From positions 124,001-188,000 of the forward strand of contig NZ_JOEE01000006.1 in assembly GCF_000720925.1 (NCBI RefSeq): a DNA stretch of 64,000 nt, given 5' to 3'. The stretch comes from Phycicoccus jejuensis (GTDB taxonomy: Bacteria > Actinomycetota > Actinomycetes > Actinomycetales > Dermatophilaceae). Of this stretch, positions 33,888 to 42,068 are shown one piece after another. Position 1 is the first letter of the stretch. The number at the start of each line of letters is the position of its first letter. The translations under genes and the position numbers were made by a program. Under the pieces are notes generated by a model. It was not told where the DNA came from and made no database searches. It worked only from the letters and a program-made list of their open reading frames with translations.

Positions 33888-35234
33888 GTGACCCGCCCCG
33901 TCCTGCGCCAGGTGCACACGATCGGCAAGCGGCGGGCGTGGGCGATCTGGGTCGTCGGCCTGTCGGTCTACGTGCTCGCCGTCTTCCACCGCACCTCGCT
34001 CGGCGTCGCCGGCCTGCTCGCGGCCGAGCGCTTCCACATCTCCGCCGCCCAGCTGTCGACGTTCACCGTCGTCCAGCTCGCGGTCTACGCGGCGATGCAG
34101 ATCCCGGTCGGCGTGCTCCTGGACCGCTTCGGCTCCAAGAAGCTCATGCTCACCGGCCTGCTGCTCATGTCCGGCGGCCAGCTGTGGTTCGCGGTCGCCG
34201 GCACCTTCGAGGTCGGCGTCGCCGCGCGCGTCATGCTCGGCGCGGGCGACGCGATGGTCTTCACGTCCCTGCTGCGCCTCGTCGCCGTGTGGTTCCGGGT
34301 CAAGCAGGCGCCGTTCGTCACCCAGCTGACCGGCATGATCGGCCAGCTCGGGGCCGTGGCCGCCGCCACGCCGCTGGCCGCAGCCCTCGCCACCTTCGGG
34401 TGGACGAGGTCGTTCGCGACCGCCGGCGGCGTCGGCCTGGTCCTGTCCGTCGGGCTCCTCGCCGTCGTCAAGGACTCGCCCTATCGCGGCGAGGCCGTCG
34501 AGAAGATCAAGGTCCGCGCCCTCGCAAAGACCCTCGCCGAGGTCTGGGGCAACCCCGGGACGCGCCTCGGCCTCTGGGTGCACTTCTCGTCGCAGTTCGG
34601 CGCGACGGTCTTCACGATGCTCTGGGGCTTCCCCTTCCTCGTCGCCGAGGGGATGACCCAGCAGGCCGCCTCCCTCGTCCTCGTCGCGATGACGGTCACC
34701 GCGATGGCCGCCGGGCCGGTCGTCGCCGCCTTCACCGCCCGGATGCCCTACCGCCGCTCGCAGCTCGTGCTCGGCATCGTCGGCGTCATCGCCACGACCT
34801 GGGCCGTCGTCCTGCTCTGGCCCGGGCCCGCGCCCACGTGGCTGCTCTACGTCCTCGCGGTCGTCACCGCCTGCGGCGGCCCGGGTTCGATGGTGGGCTT
34901 CGACCTCGCCCGGACCTTCCACCCGTCCTCGCGGCTCGGCCGCGCGACCGGTGTCGTCAACATCGGCGGGTTCACCGCGTCGCTCCTGGCCATCGCGCTC
35001 ATCGGCGTCGTCCTCGACCACCTCGCGCCGGGCGGCCCGGAGGACTACACGCTCGACGACTTCCGCATCGCGATGTCCGTGCAGTTCCTCTTCTGGGGCC
35101 TCGGCGCCGTGCAGCTCGTCCGCTACCGGCGGCGCAGCCTGCGGCACATCGAGGAGGTCAACCCCGTCGCGCTCGACCGGCTGCGCGAGGGCGAGACCCT
35201 GCTGCCCGGCATCTCGCGCGACCTCGACGGCTGA
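33888..35234 (+). CDS. Major facilitator superfamily transporter
   Basis: A 448-residue protein with about 12 hydrophobic segments. The MFS loop 2-3 motif appears as GVLLDRFGSKKLM, and an arginine-rich cytoplasmic loop lies between helices 6 and 7. VFHRTSLGVAGL in helix 1 is typical of the nitrate/nitrite-like or sugar-phosphate-like MFS groups; substrate remains unknown. GTG 33888 is 6 nt after TAGAAT and looks leaderless. A terminator hairpin at 35331 follows. Confidence 0.9.
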   Translation: MTRPVLRQVHTIGKRRAWAIWVVGLSVYVLAVFHRTSLGVAGLLAAERFHISAAQLSTFTVVQLAVYAAMQIPVGVLLDRFGSKKLMLTGLLLMSGGQLWFAVAGTFEVGVAARVMLGAGDAMVFTSLLRLVAVWFRVKQAPFVTQLTGMIGQLGAVAAATPLAAALATFGWTRSFATAGGVGLVLSVGLLAVVKDSPYRGEAVEKIKVRALAKTLAEVWGNPGTRLGLWVHFSSQFGATVFTMLWGFPFLVAEGMTQQAASLVLVAMTVTAMAAGPVVAAFTARMPYRRSQLVLGIVGVIATTWAVVLLWPGPAPTWLLYVLAVVTACGGPGSMVGFDLARTFHPSSRLGRATGVVNIGGFTASLLAIALIGVVLDHLAPGGPEDYTLDDFRIAMSVQFLFWGLGAVQLVRYRRRSLRHIEEVNPVALDRLREGETLLPGISRDLDG

Positions 35235-35330
35235 GCCCGCTGGCGGCCGACGCCCGCTGCTCGTTCGACGGTCACGCGCCCGTCGCGTGTCGGACCCGCC
35301 ACGGACACCGGCGCCTGCCTACCGTTGACC

Positions 35331-35365
35331 ACGGACCGGGCCACGTATGAGATGGCCCGGTCCGT
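35331..35365. terminator. Terminator hairpin
   Basis: ACGGACCGGGCCA (35331-35343) pairs perfectly with 35353-35365 over a 9-nt loop, between the converging MFS and lipoprotein genes. Confidence 0.75.
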
Positions 35366-35389
35366 CCGCGTCCGGGGGAGGTGGCGGCG

Positions 35390-35911
35390 TCAGCCCGCCG
35401 TGCGGGGGCTGTAGCTGCCGCTCGGGGTGGCGCAGTAGGTGAACGGGCCGCCCAGGCGGGCGTGGTACTCCATCGTGCGCTGGTCGACGCGCAGGAGCAG
35501 CAGCTCGCCCTCGACCGTCATCTGCGTGTAGGCCATGCCCTTCTGCGGGCAGCCGAGCGAGCCGTCGGCCCACGTGACCGGCAGGTACCCGCCGATCCGC
35601 ACGTCACCCGCGACGATGCCCGCGCGCCCGGCGGCGTCCTGCATGGCGGCCTTCACCTCGGGACGGTCGGCGAGACCCGCGGGGACCTCACCGTCCGCGG
35701 GCGGCGGGACGGTCGGCCCGCTCGACGGGTCGGGGCCGCTGGGGCTCGTCGTGGGGTCGGGGGAGGGCGTGGTCGCCGGGGGCGGGGTGGTGGCGCCGGT
35801 GCTGCTGCCCGTCGCGGAGGGGGTGGTGTCCCCTCCGGGGGCGGTGGCGCTGCCGCAGGCGGCGAGCAGGGTGGCGGTCAGGGCCGCGATGACGACGAGG
35901 GGGAGGCGCAC
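35390..35911 (-). CDS. Hypothetical lipoprotein
   Basis: A 173-residue protein with a lipoprotein signal (hydrophobic 4-17, lipobox LLAAC-G, Cys19). A Thr/Ser/Pro stalk of about 55 residues leads to a compact domain (LADRPEVKAAMQDAAGRAG, then VTWADGSLGCPQKGMAYTQ and GPFTYCATPSG). GCPQKG and the last segment resemble small secreted proteins of unknown function often found in actinobacteria. GTG 35911 follows AAGGA. It would be anchored outside the membrane. Confidence 0.85.
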   Translation of the reverse strand: MRLPLVVIAALTATLLAACGSATAPGGDTTPSATGSSTGATTPPPATTPSPDPTTSPSGPDPSSGPTVPPPADGEVPAGLADRPEVKAAMQDAAGRAGIVAGDVRIGGYLPVTWADGSLGCPQKGMAYTQMTVEGELLLLRVDQRTMEYHARLGGPFTYCATPSGSYSPRTAG

Positions 35912-35974
35912 GAGGGTTCCTTCCGGTGGAGGTCCGGGGGTGGGACGCGCCGGGGGCCCGACGGGTTCCGCCAC

Positions 35975-37129
35975 TCAGCGCAGGACGTGCCGCCCGATGA
36001 CGAGCCGCTGGATCTGGTTGGTGCCCTCGAAGATCTGGGTCACCTTCGCCTCGCGCATGAACCGCTCGGCCGGGAAGTCCTGGGTGTAGCCGGCGCCGCC
36101 GAGGACCTGGACGGCGTCGGTGGTCACCTTCATCGCGGCGTCGGTGGCGACGAGCTTGGCGACCGCGGCCTCCTTGCTGAACGCGCGCCCGGCGTCCTTG
36201 AGGCGGGCCGCGTGCAGGTAGGTCGCGCGGGCGCTCGTCACCGCGGCCTCCATGTCGGCGAGGAGGAACGACAGGCCCTGGAACTCGCCGATGGCGCGTC
36301 CGAACTGCTTGCGCTCCTTGGCGTACGACGCCGCAAGATCCAGCGCGCCCTGTGCGAGACCGGTGCTCGCGGCGGCGATGCCCAACCGGCCTGCGTCGAG
36401 GGCGGACAGCGCGATGGCCATCCCCTGGCCCTCGTCACCGATGCGGCGGTCGGCCGCGACGCGGACGTCGTCGAACATCACCTCGCGCACGGTGTCGCAG
36501 TGCAGGCCCATCTTCTTCTCCGGCGTGCCGAACGACAGGCCCTCGGCGTCGGCCGGGACGACGAAGCACGACAGGCCGCGGCCGCCGTCGTCGGAGGTGC
36601 GGGCGAAGGTCGTGTAGTAGTCGGCGTGGCCGGCGTGGCTGATCCACGCCTTGCGGCCGCGGATCACGTAGGAGTCGCCCTCGCGCGTGGCCCGGGTCGT
36701 CATCGACGCGATGTCGGAGCCGGCGAGCGGCTCGGAGAGGCAGTAGGCGCCGAGCTGCGCGCCCGAGAGCATCCGCGGCAGCAGGGCTGCCTGCTGCTCC
36801 GCCGTGCCGAAGGCGGTGACCGGGTAGGCGGTCAGCGAGTGGACCGAGACGCCGACGGCGACGCTCATCCACGCGCTCGCGACCTCCTCGACGACCTGGA
36901 GGTAGACCTCGTAGGGCTGCCCGTAGCCGCCGTGCTCCTCGGGGTGGGGGAGCGAGAGCAGCCCCGCCTCGCCGAGCGTGCGGAAGACCTCGGTCGGGAA
37001 CTGCTCGCCGGTGGCGGCGGCGCGCTCGGCCTCGTCGACCTGCGGTCGCAGGGTCTTGTCGCAGATCTCGCGGGTCAGGTCGATGAGGTCCTGACCCTCC
37101 TCGGTCGGCATCAGCCTCGTCGCAGCCAT
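35975..37129 (-). CDS. Acyl-CoA dehydrogenase
   Basis: A 384-residue FAD enzyme that introduces the alpha-beta double bond in an acyl-CoA. AYCLSEPLAGSDIASMTT and WISHAGHADYY mark the flavin and substrate sites, RKQFGRAIGEFQ lies in the helical domain, and IFEGTNQIQRLVIGR carries the catalytic Glu position of short/branched-chain enzymes. ATG 37129 lies 20 nt downstream of a perfect palindrome (37150-37163) that could be an operator. No other beta-oxidation genes are adjacent. Confidence 0.92.
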   Translation of the reverse strand: MAATRLMPTEEGQDLIDLTREICDKTLRPQVDEAERAAATGEQFPTEVFRTLGEAGLLSLPHPEEHGGYGQPYEVYLQVVEEVASAWMSVAVGVSVHSLTAYPVTAFGTAEQQAALLPRMLSGAQLGAYCLSEPLAGSDIASMTTRATREGDSYVIRGRKAWISHAGHADYYTTFARTSDDGGRGLSCFVVPADAEGLSFGTPEKKMGLHCDTVREVMFDDVRVAADRRIGDEGQGMAIALSALDAGRLGIAAASTGLAQGALDLAASYAKERKQFGRAIGEFQGLSFLLADMEAAVTSARATYLHAARLKDAGRAFSKEAAVAKLVATDAAMKVTTDAVQVLGGAGYTQDFPAERFMREAKVTQIFEGTNQIQRLVIGRHVLR

Positions 37130-37149
37130 GCCCCGAGGGTAACGAGGTG

Positions 37150-37163
37150 GTTGGACGTCCAAC
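37150..37163. promoter_or_regulatory. 14-bp palindrome GTTGGACGTCCAAC, candidate operator
   Basis: A perfect palindrome 21-34 bp upstream of the acyl-CoA dehydrogenase start, on top of the expected promoter. Its size suits a TetR-type repressor, as is common for fatty-acid or branched-chain catabolism. No regulator gene is next to it, so the factor would act in trans. Confidence 0.5.
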
Positions 37164-37193
37164 AAAACCCGGGACGGACCGACCGCCCCGCCG

Positions 37194-38039
37194 TCAGAGG
37201 ACGGGCGGCCGGTGCGGGGTCGGGGCCTCGTCCGGGTCGCGGAAGCGCACCAGCTCCGGGCGCTTGGCGGTGCGGGCGTCGCCGGACGACGTACCGCGCA
37301 CGCGGCGCTCGACCCACGGGGCGGCGTGCGTGCGGACCCACTCGGCGTGCTGGCGCAGCTCGTCGGAGCGCGAGGTCCGGTCGGCGGGCGGCAGGGGAGT
37401 GGTCCAGTCGGCGGTGTCGGTCTCGTGGCCGAGCGCCGTGAGGGCGGCGAGCGCGACGCGGCGGTGGCCCTCGGTCGTCAGGTGGATGCGGTCCTCGGAC
37501 CACATCCGCCAGTCGCGCAGCGCCCGCATCCCCCAGAGGTTGAGGACGTGGCAGCCGTGGTCCTGCGCGATCGTGAAGATGTTCGCGGCGTGGACGGCGT
37601 GCCGGCCGCGCAGCGCGCGGAAGAGGCCGGCGTCGCGGGTGTCGGTGGGCGTGGCGAGCAGGACGTCGGCGCCGGCGGCCCGCAGGCGCACCACCGCGTC
37701 CTCGAGGCGGGAGGCGAGGGAGTCGAGGTCGACGCTGGGGCGCAGCAGGTCGTTGCCGCCGCCGACCATCGAGACGAGGTCGGGGGACATCTGCAGGGCG
37801 GCGTCGAGCTGCGGGCCGACGACGTCCGAGAGCGTGCGCCCGCGCACCGCGAGGTTGGCGTACCCGAAGGGCAGGTGCTCGGCCTCGGCGACGCCGTCGA
37901 GGGCGTGGGCTAGCCGGTCGGCCCAGCCGACGAAGGCGTCCGGGCGGTCGGGGTCGGGGTCGGACATCCCTTCCGTGAAGGAGTCGCCGATGGCGACGTA
38001 GCGGGTCCAGACCCGGCGCTCGGCGGGGTGGGTGGTCAC
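37194..38039 (-). CDS. SGNH/GDSL hydrolase
   Basis: A 281-residue esterase/lipase-like protein: block [10 protein letters not shown] (catalytic Ser about residue 19), block III VGGGNDL, and block [14 protein letters not shown] with the catalytic Asp and His. There is no signal peptide, so it acts in the cytosol. The GTG at 38039 overlaps the stop codon of the uracil-DNA glycosylase gene (GTGA), showing cotranscription with a DNA repair gene, though no functional link is evident. The last 60 residues are charged and not part of the fold. Confidence 0.9.
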   Translation of the reverse strand: MTTHPAERRVWTRYVAIGDSFTEGMSDPDPDRPDAFVGWADRLAHALDGVAEAEHLPFGYANLAVRGRTLSDVVGPQLDAALQMSPDLVSMVGGGNDLLRPSVDLDSLASRLEDAVVRLRAAGADVLLATPTDTRDAGLFRALRGRHAVHAANIFTIAQDHGCHVLNLWGMRALRDWRMWSEDRIHLTTEGHRRVALAALTALGHETDTADWTTPLPPADRTSRSDELRQHAEWVRTHAAPWVERRVRGTSSGDARTAKRPELVRFRDPDEAPTPHRPPVL

Positions 38040-38740
38040 GTGAGCCTCCAGTCGACCGGCGCGGCGCCGGCCTCGGTGAGCAGGGCGTTGGCGCGCGAGA
38101 ACGGGCGCGAGCCGAAGAACCCGCCGTGCGCCGACAGCGGGCTCGGGTGGGCGGACTCCAGGCAGGGGATGCCCGCGCCGGTCAGGTGCGGCGCGAGCGA
38201 GCGGGCGTCGCGGCCCCAGAGGATCGCGACGAGGGGTCCGCCGCGCTCCGTCAGCGCCTCGATGGCCCGGCCGGTCACCTCCTCCCAGCCGCGGCCGCGG
38301 TGGCTGGCCGGCTTGCCGGGGGTCACGGTGAGCACGCGGTTGAGCAGGAGGACGCCCTGGTCGGCCCACGGCGTGAGGTCGCCGGTCTCCGGTCGGGGCA
38401 GGCCGAGGTCGGTCCCCATCTCCTTGTAGATGTTGACCAGGCTCTTCGGCACCGGGCGCACGTCGGGCTCGACGGAGAACGACAGGCCCATCGCGTGGCC
38501 GGGCGTCGGGTAGGGGTCCTGGCCGACGACGAGCACGCGCACGGCGTCGAGCGGCTGCTGGAAGGCGCGCAGGACGTGGGGGCCGCCCGGCAGGTAGCCG
38601 CGGCCGGCGGCGACCTCGCCGCGGAGGAACTCACCGAGCCGGGCGACGGTGTCCTCGACCGGGGCCAGGGCCCGTGCCCACGAGGGGTGGACCAGCTCGT
38701 GCAGCGGCCGGGCGGGGCTCGGGGAGGGCGCGGAGGACAT
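38036..38740 (-). CDS. ung: Uracil-DNA glycosylase
   Basis: A 234-residue family 1 enzyme that removes uracil from DNA. The water-activating motif is [20 protein letters not shown] (Asp in GQDPYP), the uracil-contact region [11 protein letters not shown], and the DNA-intercalating loop [16 protein letters not shown] 38740 is 7 nt after TAGCGT and likely leaderless. The SGNH hydrolase gene overlaps its stop. High-GC genomes depend on this enzyme to counter cytosine deamination. Confidence 0.95.
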   Translation of the reverse strand: MSSAPSPSPARPLHELVHPSWARALAPVEDTVARLGEFLRGEVAAGRGYLPGGPHVLRAFQQPLDAVRVLVVGQDPYPTPGHAMGLSFSVEPDVRPVPKSLVNIYKEMGTDLGLPRPETGDLTPWADQGVLLLNRVLTVTPGKPASHRGRGWEEVTGRAIEALTERGGPLVAILWGRDARSLAPHLTGAGIPCLESAHPSPLSAHGGFFGSRPFSRANALLTEAGAAPVDWRLT

Positions 38741-38799
38741 CGGCCCCACGCTAGTACGCGTCAGTTGGTGGCCCGCCGGGAGCACCCGCCCGGGTCCGG

Positions 38800-39144
38800 T
38801 CAGGCGAGGATGCCGCGGACCTCGGCGAGGCGCTCCGGCACGAGGCGGTACCAGGCCCACGAGCCGCGGCGCTCGCGCTCGAGCAGGCCGGCGTCCGTCA
38901 GCACCTTGAGGTGGTGCGACACCGTCGGCTGGGCGAGGCCCACGAGGTCGGTGAGGTCGCAGACGCACGCCTCGCCGGCCTCGGTCGCCCGGATGGCGCT
39001 GACCAGCCGCAGGCGCACCGGGTCGGCGACGGCCTTGAGGAGGCTCGCGCTGCGCTCGGCGTCCGCACGGGACATCCCGCCGTCGACGCCGATGCCGCAG
39101 CAGGCGCCGGTGGTGCTCGTGAGGGGCAGCTCGCGGACCGGCAC
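38800..39144 (-). CDS. arsR: ArsR-family arsenite-responsive repressor
   Basis: A 114-residue winged-helix repressor. The arsenite site is visible as [20 protein letters not shown] (Cys pair in the CVC motif). Extra Cys residues near the N-terminus (TGACCGIG) could complete the metalloid site. The recognition helix is [14 protein letters not shown] 39144 follows AGGAGG at good spacing. It is divergent from the ArsI/Acr3/ArsC genes, its evident targets. Confidence 0.92.
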   Translation of the reverse strand: MPVRELPLTSTTGACCGIGVDGGMSRADAERSASLLKAVADPVRLRLVSAIRATEAGEACVCDLTDLVGLAQPTVSHHLKVLTDAGLLERERRGSWAWYRLVPERLAEVRGILA

Positions 39145-39173
39145 GGGGACCTCCTGGATCGACAGGCCCCTAT

Positions 39174-39227
39174 ATTGACACACGTCGATGCCGTGGTCCA
39201 CGCTGTACCCATCGACGTCCGTCGATG
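39174..39227. promoter_or_regulatory. arsR/arsI divergent promoter with candidate ArsR operator
   Basis: TATAGG on the minus strand near 39175 is a -10 candidate for arsR. ATTGACA with nearby GTCGATG elements lies at 39173-39190. A perfect inverted repeat CATCGACG-TC-CGTCGATG occupies 39210-39227, 27 bp before arsI. The shared CATCGAC/GTCGATG half sites suggest ArsR binds here. Confidence 0.5.
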
Positions 39228-39253
39228 CCAGACCCCTCCCGGAAGGTGCCCCC

Positions 39254-39730
39254 ATGACCGCCGGCCCCACCACGCCGCCCACCGGCCGCGTGCAGCTCGC
39301 CCTCAACGTCAGCGACCTCGAGGCGTCGGTCGCGTTCTACTCGGCGATGTTCGGGGTGCCTCCGCACAAGCGCCGCCCGGGGTACGCCAACTTCGCCGTC
39401 GAGCAGCCGCCGCTCAAGCTCGTCCTCATCGAGACGAGCGAGGCCACGCGCGGCACCGGCGCCGCCGGCGCGCTCAACCACCTCGGGGTCGAGGTCGGCT
39501 CGACCGACGAGGTCGCCGCGGCGCGCGAGCGGTTCTCGGCCGCGGGGCTCGCGGCCTTCGACGAGGACGACACGACGTGCTGCTACGCCCTCCAGGACAA
39601 GGTGTGGGTCCACGACCCGGCCGGCGCCCCGTGGGAGGTCTACACCGTCAAGGACGAGAACCCGGTCGACGGCCGGCCCGCGACGGCCAGCCTCGAGGTG
39701 CTCGGTGCCGGGGGGGCCTGCTGCCCGTGA
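39254..39730 (+). CDS. ArsI/CadI-type glyoxalase-fold metalloenzyme
   Basis: A 158-residue VOC protein of the ArsI/CadI group, which in characterised members cleaves carbon-arsenic bonds of organoarsenicals with Fe(II) and O2. VQLALNVSDLEASVAFYSAMFG starts the first module (shown in part), LNHLGVEVGS the second, and TTCCYALQDKVWVHDPAG has the vicinal Cys pair linked with arsenic binding, then PWEVYTV. ATG 39254 has AAGGTG. A second CC pair closes the protein. The acr3 start overlaps its stop, so the module is one operon. Confidence 0.87.
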   Translation: MTAGPTTPPTGRVQLALNVSDLEASVAFYSAMFGVPPHKRRPGYANFAVEQPPLKLVLIETSEATRGTGAAGALNHLGVEVGSTDEVAAARERFSAAGLAAFDEDDTTCCYALQDKVWVHDPAGAPWEVYTVKDENPVDGRPATASLEVLGAGGACCP

Positions 39731-40800
39731 CGGTCCCCACCGACGCCCCGGCGCCCGCCCCCGCGGGCGCCGCCCGGCTGTCGACCCTCGACCGGCTGCT
39801 CCCCGTCTGGATCGGCCTCGCGATGGTCGCCGGCCTCCTGCTCGGGCGCCTCGTCCCCGGCCTCGGCGAGGGCCTCTCGGCCGTCGAGGTCGACGGCGTC
39901 TCGCTGCCGATCGCCCTCGGCCTGCTCGTCATGATGTACCCGGTGCTGGCCAAGGTCCGCTACGACCGGCTCGACACCGTGACCGGTGACCGGCGGATGC
40001 TCGTCGCGAGCCTCGGCCTCAACTGGGTGCTCGGCCCGGCGCTGATGTTCACGCTCGCGTGGCTGCTGCTGCCCGACCTGCCCGAGTACCGCACCGGGCT
40101 GATCATCGTCGGGCTCGCGCGCTGCATCGCGATGGTCGTCATCTGGAACGACCTCGCCTGCGGCGACCGGGAGGCCGCGGCCGTGCTCGTCGCGCTCAAC
40201 TCGGTCTTCCAGGTGGTCGCGTTCGCCGGCCTCGGCTGGTTCTACCTGTCGGTGCTGCCGGGGTGGCTCGGCCTGCAGCAGACCGCCCTCGACGTGTCGG
40301 CCTGGGACATCGCCCGGTCGGTGCTGGTCTTCCTCGGCATCCCGCTCGTACTCGGCTACCTCTCCCGGCGGCTCGGCGAGCAGCGCTGGGGGAGAGACGC
40401 CTACGAGCGCTCGTTCCTGCCGCGCATCGGCCCGTGGGCGCTGTACGGACTGCTCTTCACGATCGTCGTGCTGTTCGCGCTGCAGGGTGAGCAGGTCACG
40501 AGCCGGCCGCTCGACGTCGTGCGCATCGCGCTGCCCCTCCTCGCCTACTTCGTCCTCATGTGGGGCGGCGGGTTCGTGCTCGGCCGTGGCCTCGGCCTCG
40601 GCTACGCGCGGACGACGACCCTCGCGTTCACCGCGGCCGGCAACAACTTCGAGCTCGCCATCGCCGTCGCCATCGCGACCTTCGGCGCGACCGCCGGGCA
40701 GGCGCTCGCGGGCGTCGTCGGCCCCCTCATCGAGGTGCCCGTGCTCGTCGGGCTCGTCTACGTCTCGCTCGCCCTCCGGAAGGGGTTCTCCCGTGGCTGA
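39727..40800 (+). CDS. acr3: Acr3-type arsenite efflux transporter
   Basis: A 357-residue membrane protein with about ten helices of the BASS/Acr3 fold. The conserved Cys lies in GLARCIAMVVIWNDLA, where thiol chemistry with arsenite is known; TLAFTAAGNNFELAIAVAI is the family's C-terminal crossover helix (shown in part). GTG 39727 overlaps the upstream stop (GTGA), and arsC overlaps its end by 8 bp. It exports arsenite made by ArsC using the membrane potential. Confidence 0.94.
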   Translation: MTVPTDAPAPAPAGAARLSTLDRLLPVWIGLAMVAGLLLGRLVPGLGEGLSAVEVDGVSLPIALGLLVMMYPVLAKVRYDRLDTVTGDRRMLVASLGLNWVLGPALMFTLAWLLLPDLPEYRTGLIIVGLARCIAMVVIWNDLACGDREAAAVLVALNSVFQVVAFAGLGWFYLSVLPGWLGLQQTALDVSAWDIARSVLVFLGIPLVLGYLSRRLGEQRWGRDAYERSFLPRIGPWALYGLLFTIVVLFALQGEQVTSRPLDVVRIALPLLAYFVLMWGGGFVLGRGLGLGYARTTTLAFTAAGNNFELAIAVAIATFGATAGQALAGVVGPLIEVPVLVGLVYVSLALRKGFSRG

Positions 40801-41215
40801 CCGCCCGTCCGTCCTGTTCGTCTGCGTCCACAACGCCGGTCGCTCCCAGATGGCCGCCGCCTGGCTGCACCACCTCTCGGGCGGGGCCGTCGAGGTCCGC
40901 TCGGCCGGCAGCGCTCCCGGCGACGCCGTCAACCCGGTCGCCGTCGAGGCGATGCGCGAGGTCGGCATCGACATCGCCGCCGAGCGCCCGAAGATCCTGA
41001 CCCCGGAGGCGGTGCAGGCGTCCGACGTCGTCGTGACGATGGGCTGCGGCGACACCTGCCCGTTCTTCCCGGGCACCCGCTACGAGGACTGGGTGCTCGA
41101 CGACCCGGCCGGCCAGGGCATCGGGATGGTGCGAGGCGTGCGCGACGAGATCCGGACGCGGGTGCTCGCGCTCCTCGACGAGCTCGGCGTCCCGGCCGTC
41201 GCTCCGTCCCACTGA
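40793..41215 (+). CDS. arsC: Arsenate reductase, low-molecular-weight phosphatase type
   Basis: A 140-residue enzyme reducing arsenate to arsenite. The P-loop is VCVHNAGRSQMA (Cys11, Arg17 of the Cx5R motif). A later Cys pair (MGCGDTCPFFPG) and EDWVLDDPAGQ with the conserved Asp fit the thioredoxin- or mycothiol-coupled actinobacterial type. GTG 40793 overlaps the acr3 stop by 8 bp. A long palindrome follows its stop by 2 bp and may terminate the operon. Confidence 0.94.
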   Translation: MADRPSVLFVCVHNAGRSQMAAAWLHHLSGGAVEVRSAGSAPGDAVNPVAVEAMREVGIDIAAERPKILTPEAVQASDVVVTMGCGDTCPFFPGTRYEDWVLDDPAGQGIGMVRGVRDEIRTRVLALLDELGVPAVAPSH

Positions 41216-41217
41216 CT

Positions 41218-41272
41218 GCGAGTTCCGCCGCTCGACACGCCCCGGAACGGCGCGTCGAGCGGCGGAACTCGC
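41218..41272. repeat. Long palindrome (GCGAGTTCCGCCGC family, copy 2)
   Basis: GCGAGTTCCGCCGCTCGAC and the next five bases (41218-41241) pair with 41249-41272 with one mismatch: a 24-bp stem on a 7-nt loop, followed by AAGAAGT. The same sequence, flanked by ACTTCTT, occurs at 21344-21412 about 20 kb away. It directly follows arsC. Confidence 0.82.
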
Positions 41273-41395
41273 AAGAAGTCGGGAGGGGGGCTGCGGGAGG
41301 AAGGGGCGACTCGCCGGGTTGTGAGTCTCGACGGGGGTGGCGGCCGGGGGTGGACCGCCGTCCGGCCCGCGACGCCGCCCCGTCAGACTGGACCG

Positions 41396-42058
41396 GTGAC
41401 CGCGACCCCGCCCTGGCCGACCGTCCTCTTCGACCTCGACGGCACCCTCGCCGACACGATCCCGCTCATCGTCGCCTCCTACCAGCACGCCTTCCGGTCG
41501 GTGCTCGGCGAGGAGGTCGAGGAGACGCGGGCGCGCGCGTGGATCGGCCGGCCGCTGCTCGAGGCGCTGCTCGAGGAGAGCCCCGAGCACGGCCACGCGC
41601 TCGACGCGACCTACCGCGAGTGGAACCTCGCGAACACCGGCCGGCTCATCCGCCGCTACGAGGGCGTCCCCGAGCTGCTCGAGGCCCTGCACGCGGCCGG
41701 CGTGACGACCGCCGTCGTCACCTCGAAGCGCCAGGAGACCGCCCGGCTCGCGCTCGAGGGCGTCGGCATCGACCACCTCGTCGAGGTCGTCGCCGGCCTC
41801 GAGGACACCGACCGGCACAAGCCCGCCCCGGACCCCCTCCTGCGCGGCGCGACCGTGCTCGGCGTCGACCCGGCCCGCTGCGTCTACGTCGGCGACGCGA
41901 CGGTCGACGTGCAGGCCGCGCAGGCCGCCGGGATGGACGCCGTCGCCGTCACGTGGGGCGCCGGCGACCGTGCGGCGCTCGCGGCCCAGGGCCCGACGGC
42001 GCTCGTCGACGAGGTCTCCGACCTGCAGGCGCTCCTGCTCGGCCGCGCGGCCTCCTAG
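41396..42058 (+). CDS. HAD-family phosphatase (PpaX/phosphoglycolate phosphatase-like)
   Basis: A 220-residue HAD hydrolase with a C1 helical cap: motif I FDLDGTLADT (nucleophile Asp13), motif II VVTSKRQETA, motif III HKPAPDPL (Lys) and motif IV YVGDATVD. The layout is that of PpaX or phosphoglycolate phosphatase, and the substrate could be pyrophosphate or a small phosphate ester. GTG 41396 is 6 nt after CAGACT and probably leaderless. Its stop codon forms part of the -10 box of the next gene. Confidence 0.9.
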   Translation: MTATPPWPTVLFDLDGTLADTIPLIVASYQHAFRSVLGEEVEETRARAWIGRPLLEALLEESPEHGHALDATYREWNLANTGRLIRRYEGVPELLEALHAAGVTTAVVTSKRQETARLALEGVGIDHLVEVVAGLEDTDRHKPAPDPLLRGATVLGVDPARCVYVGDATVDVQAAQAAGMDAVAVTWGAGDRAALAAQGPTALVDEVSDLQALLLGRAAS

Positions 42059-42068
42059 ACTCCCGCCC

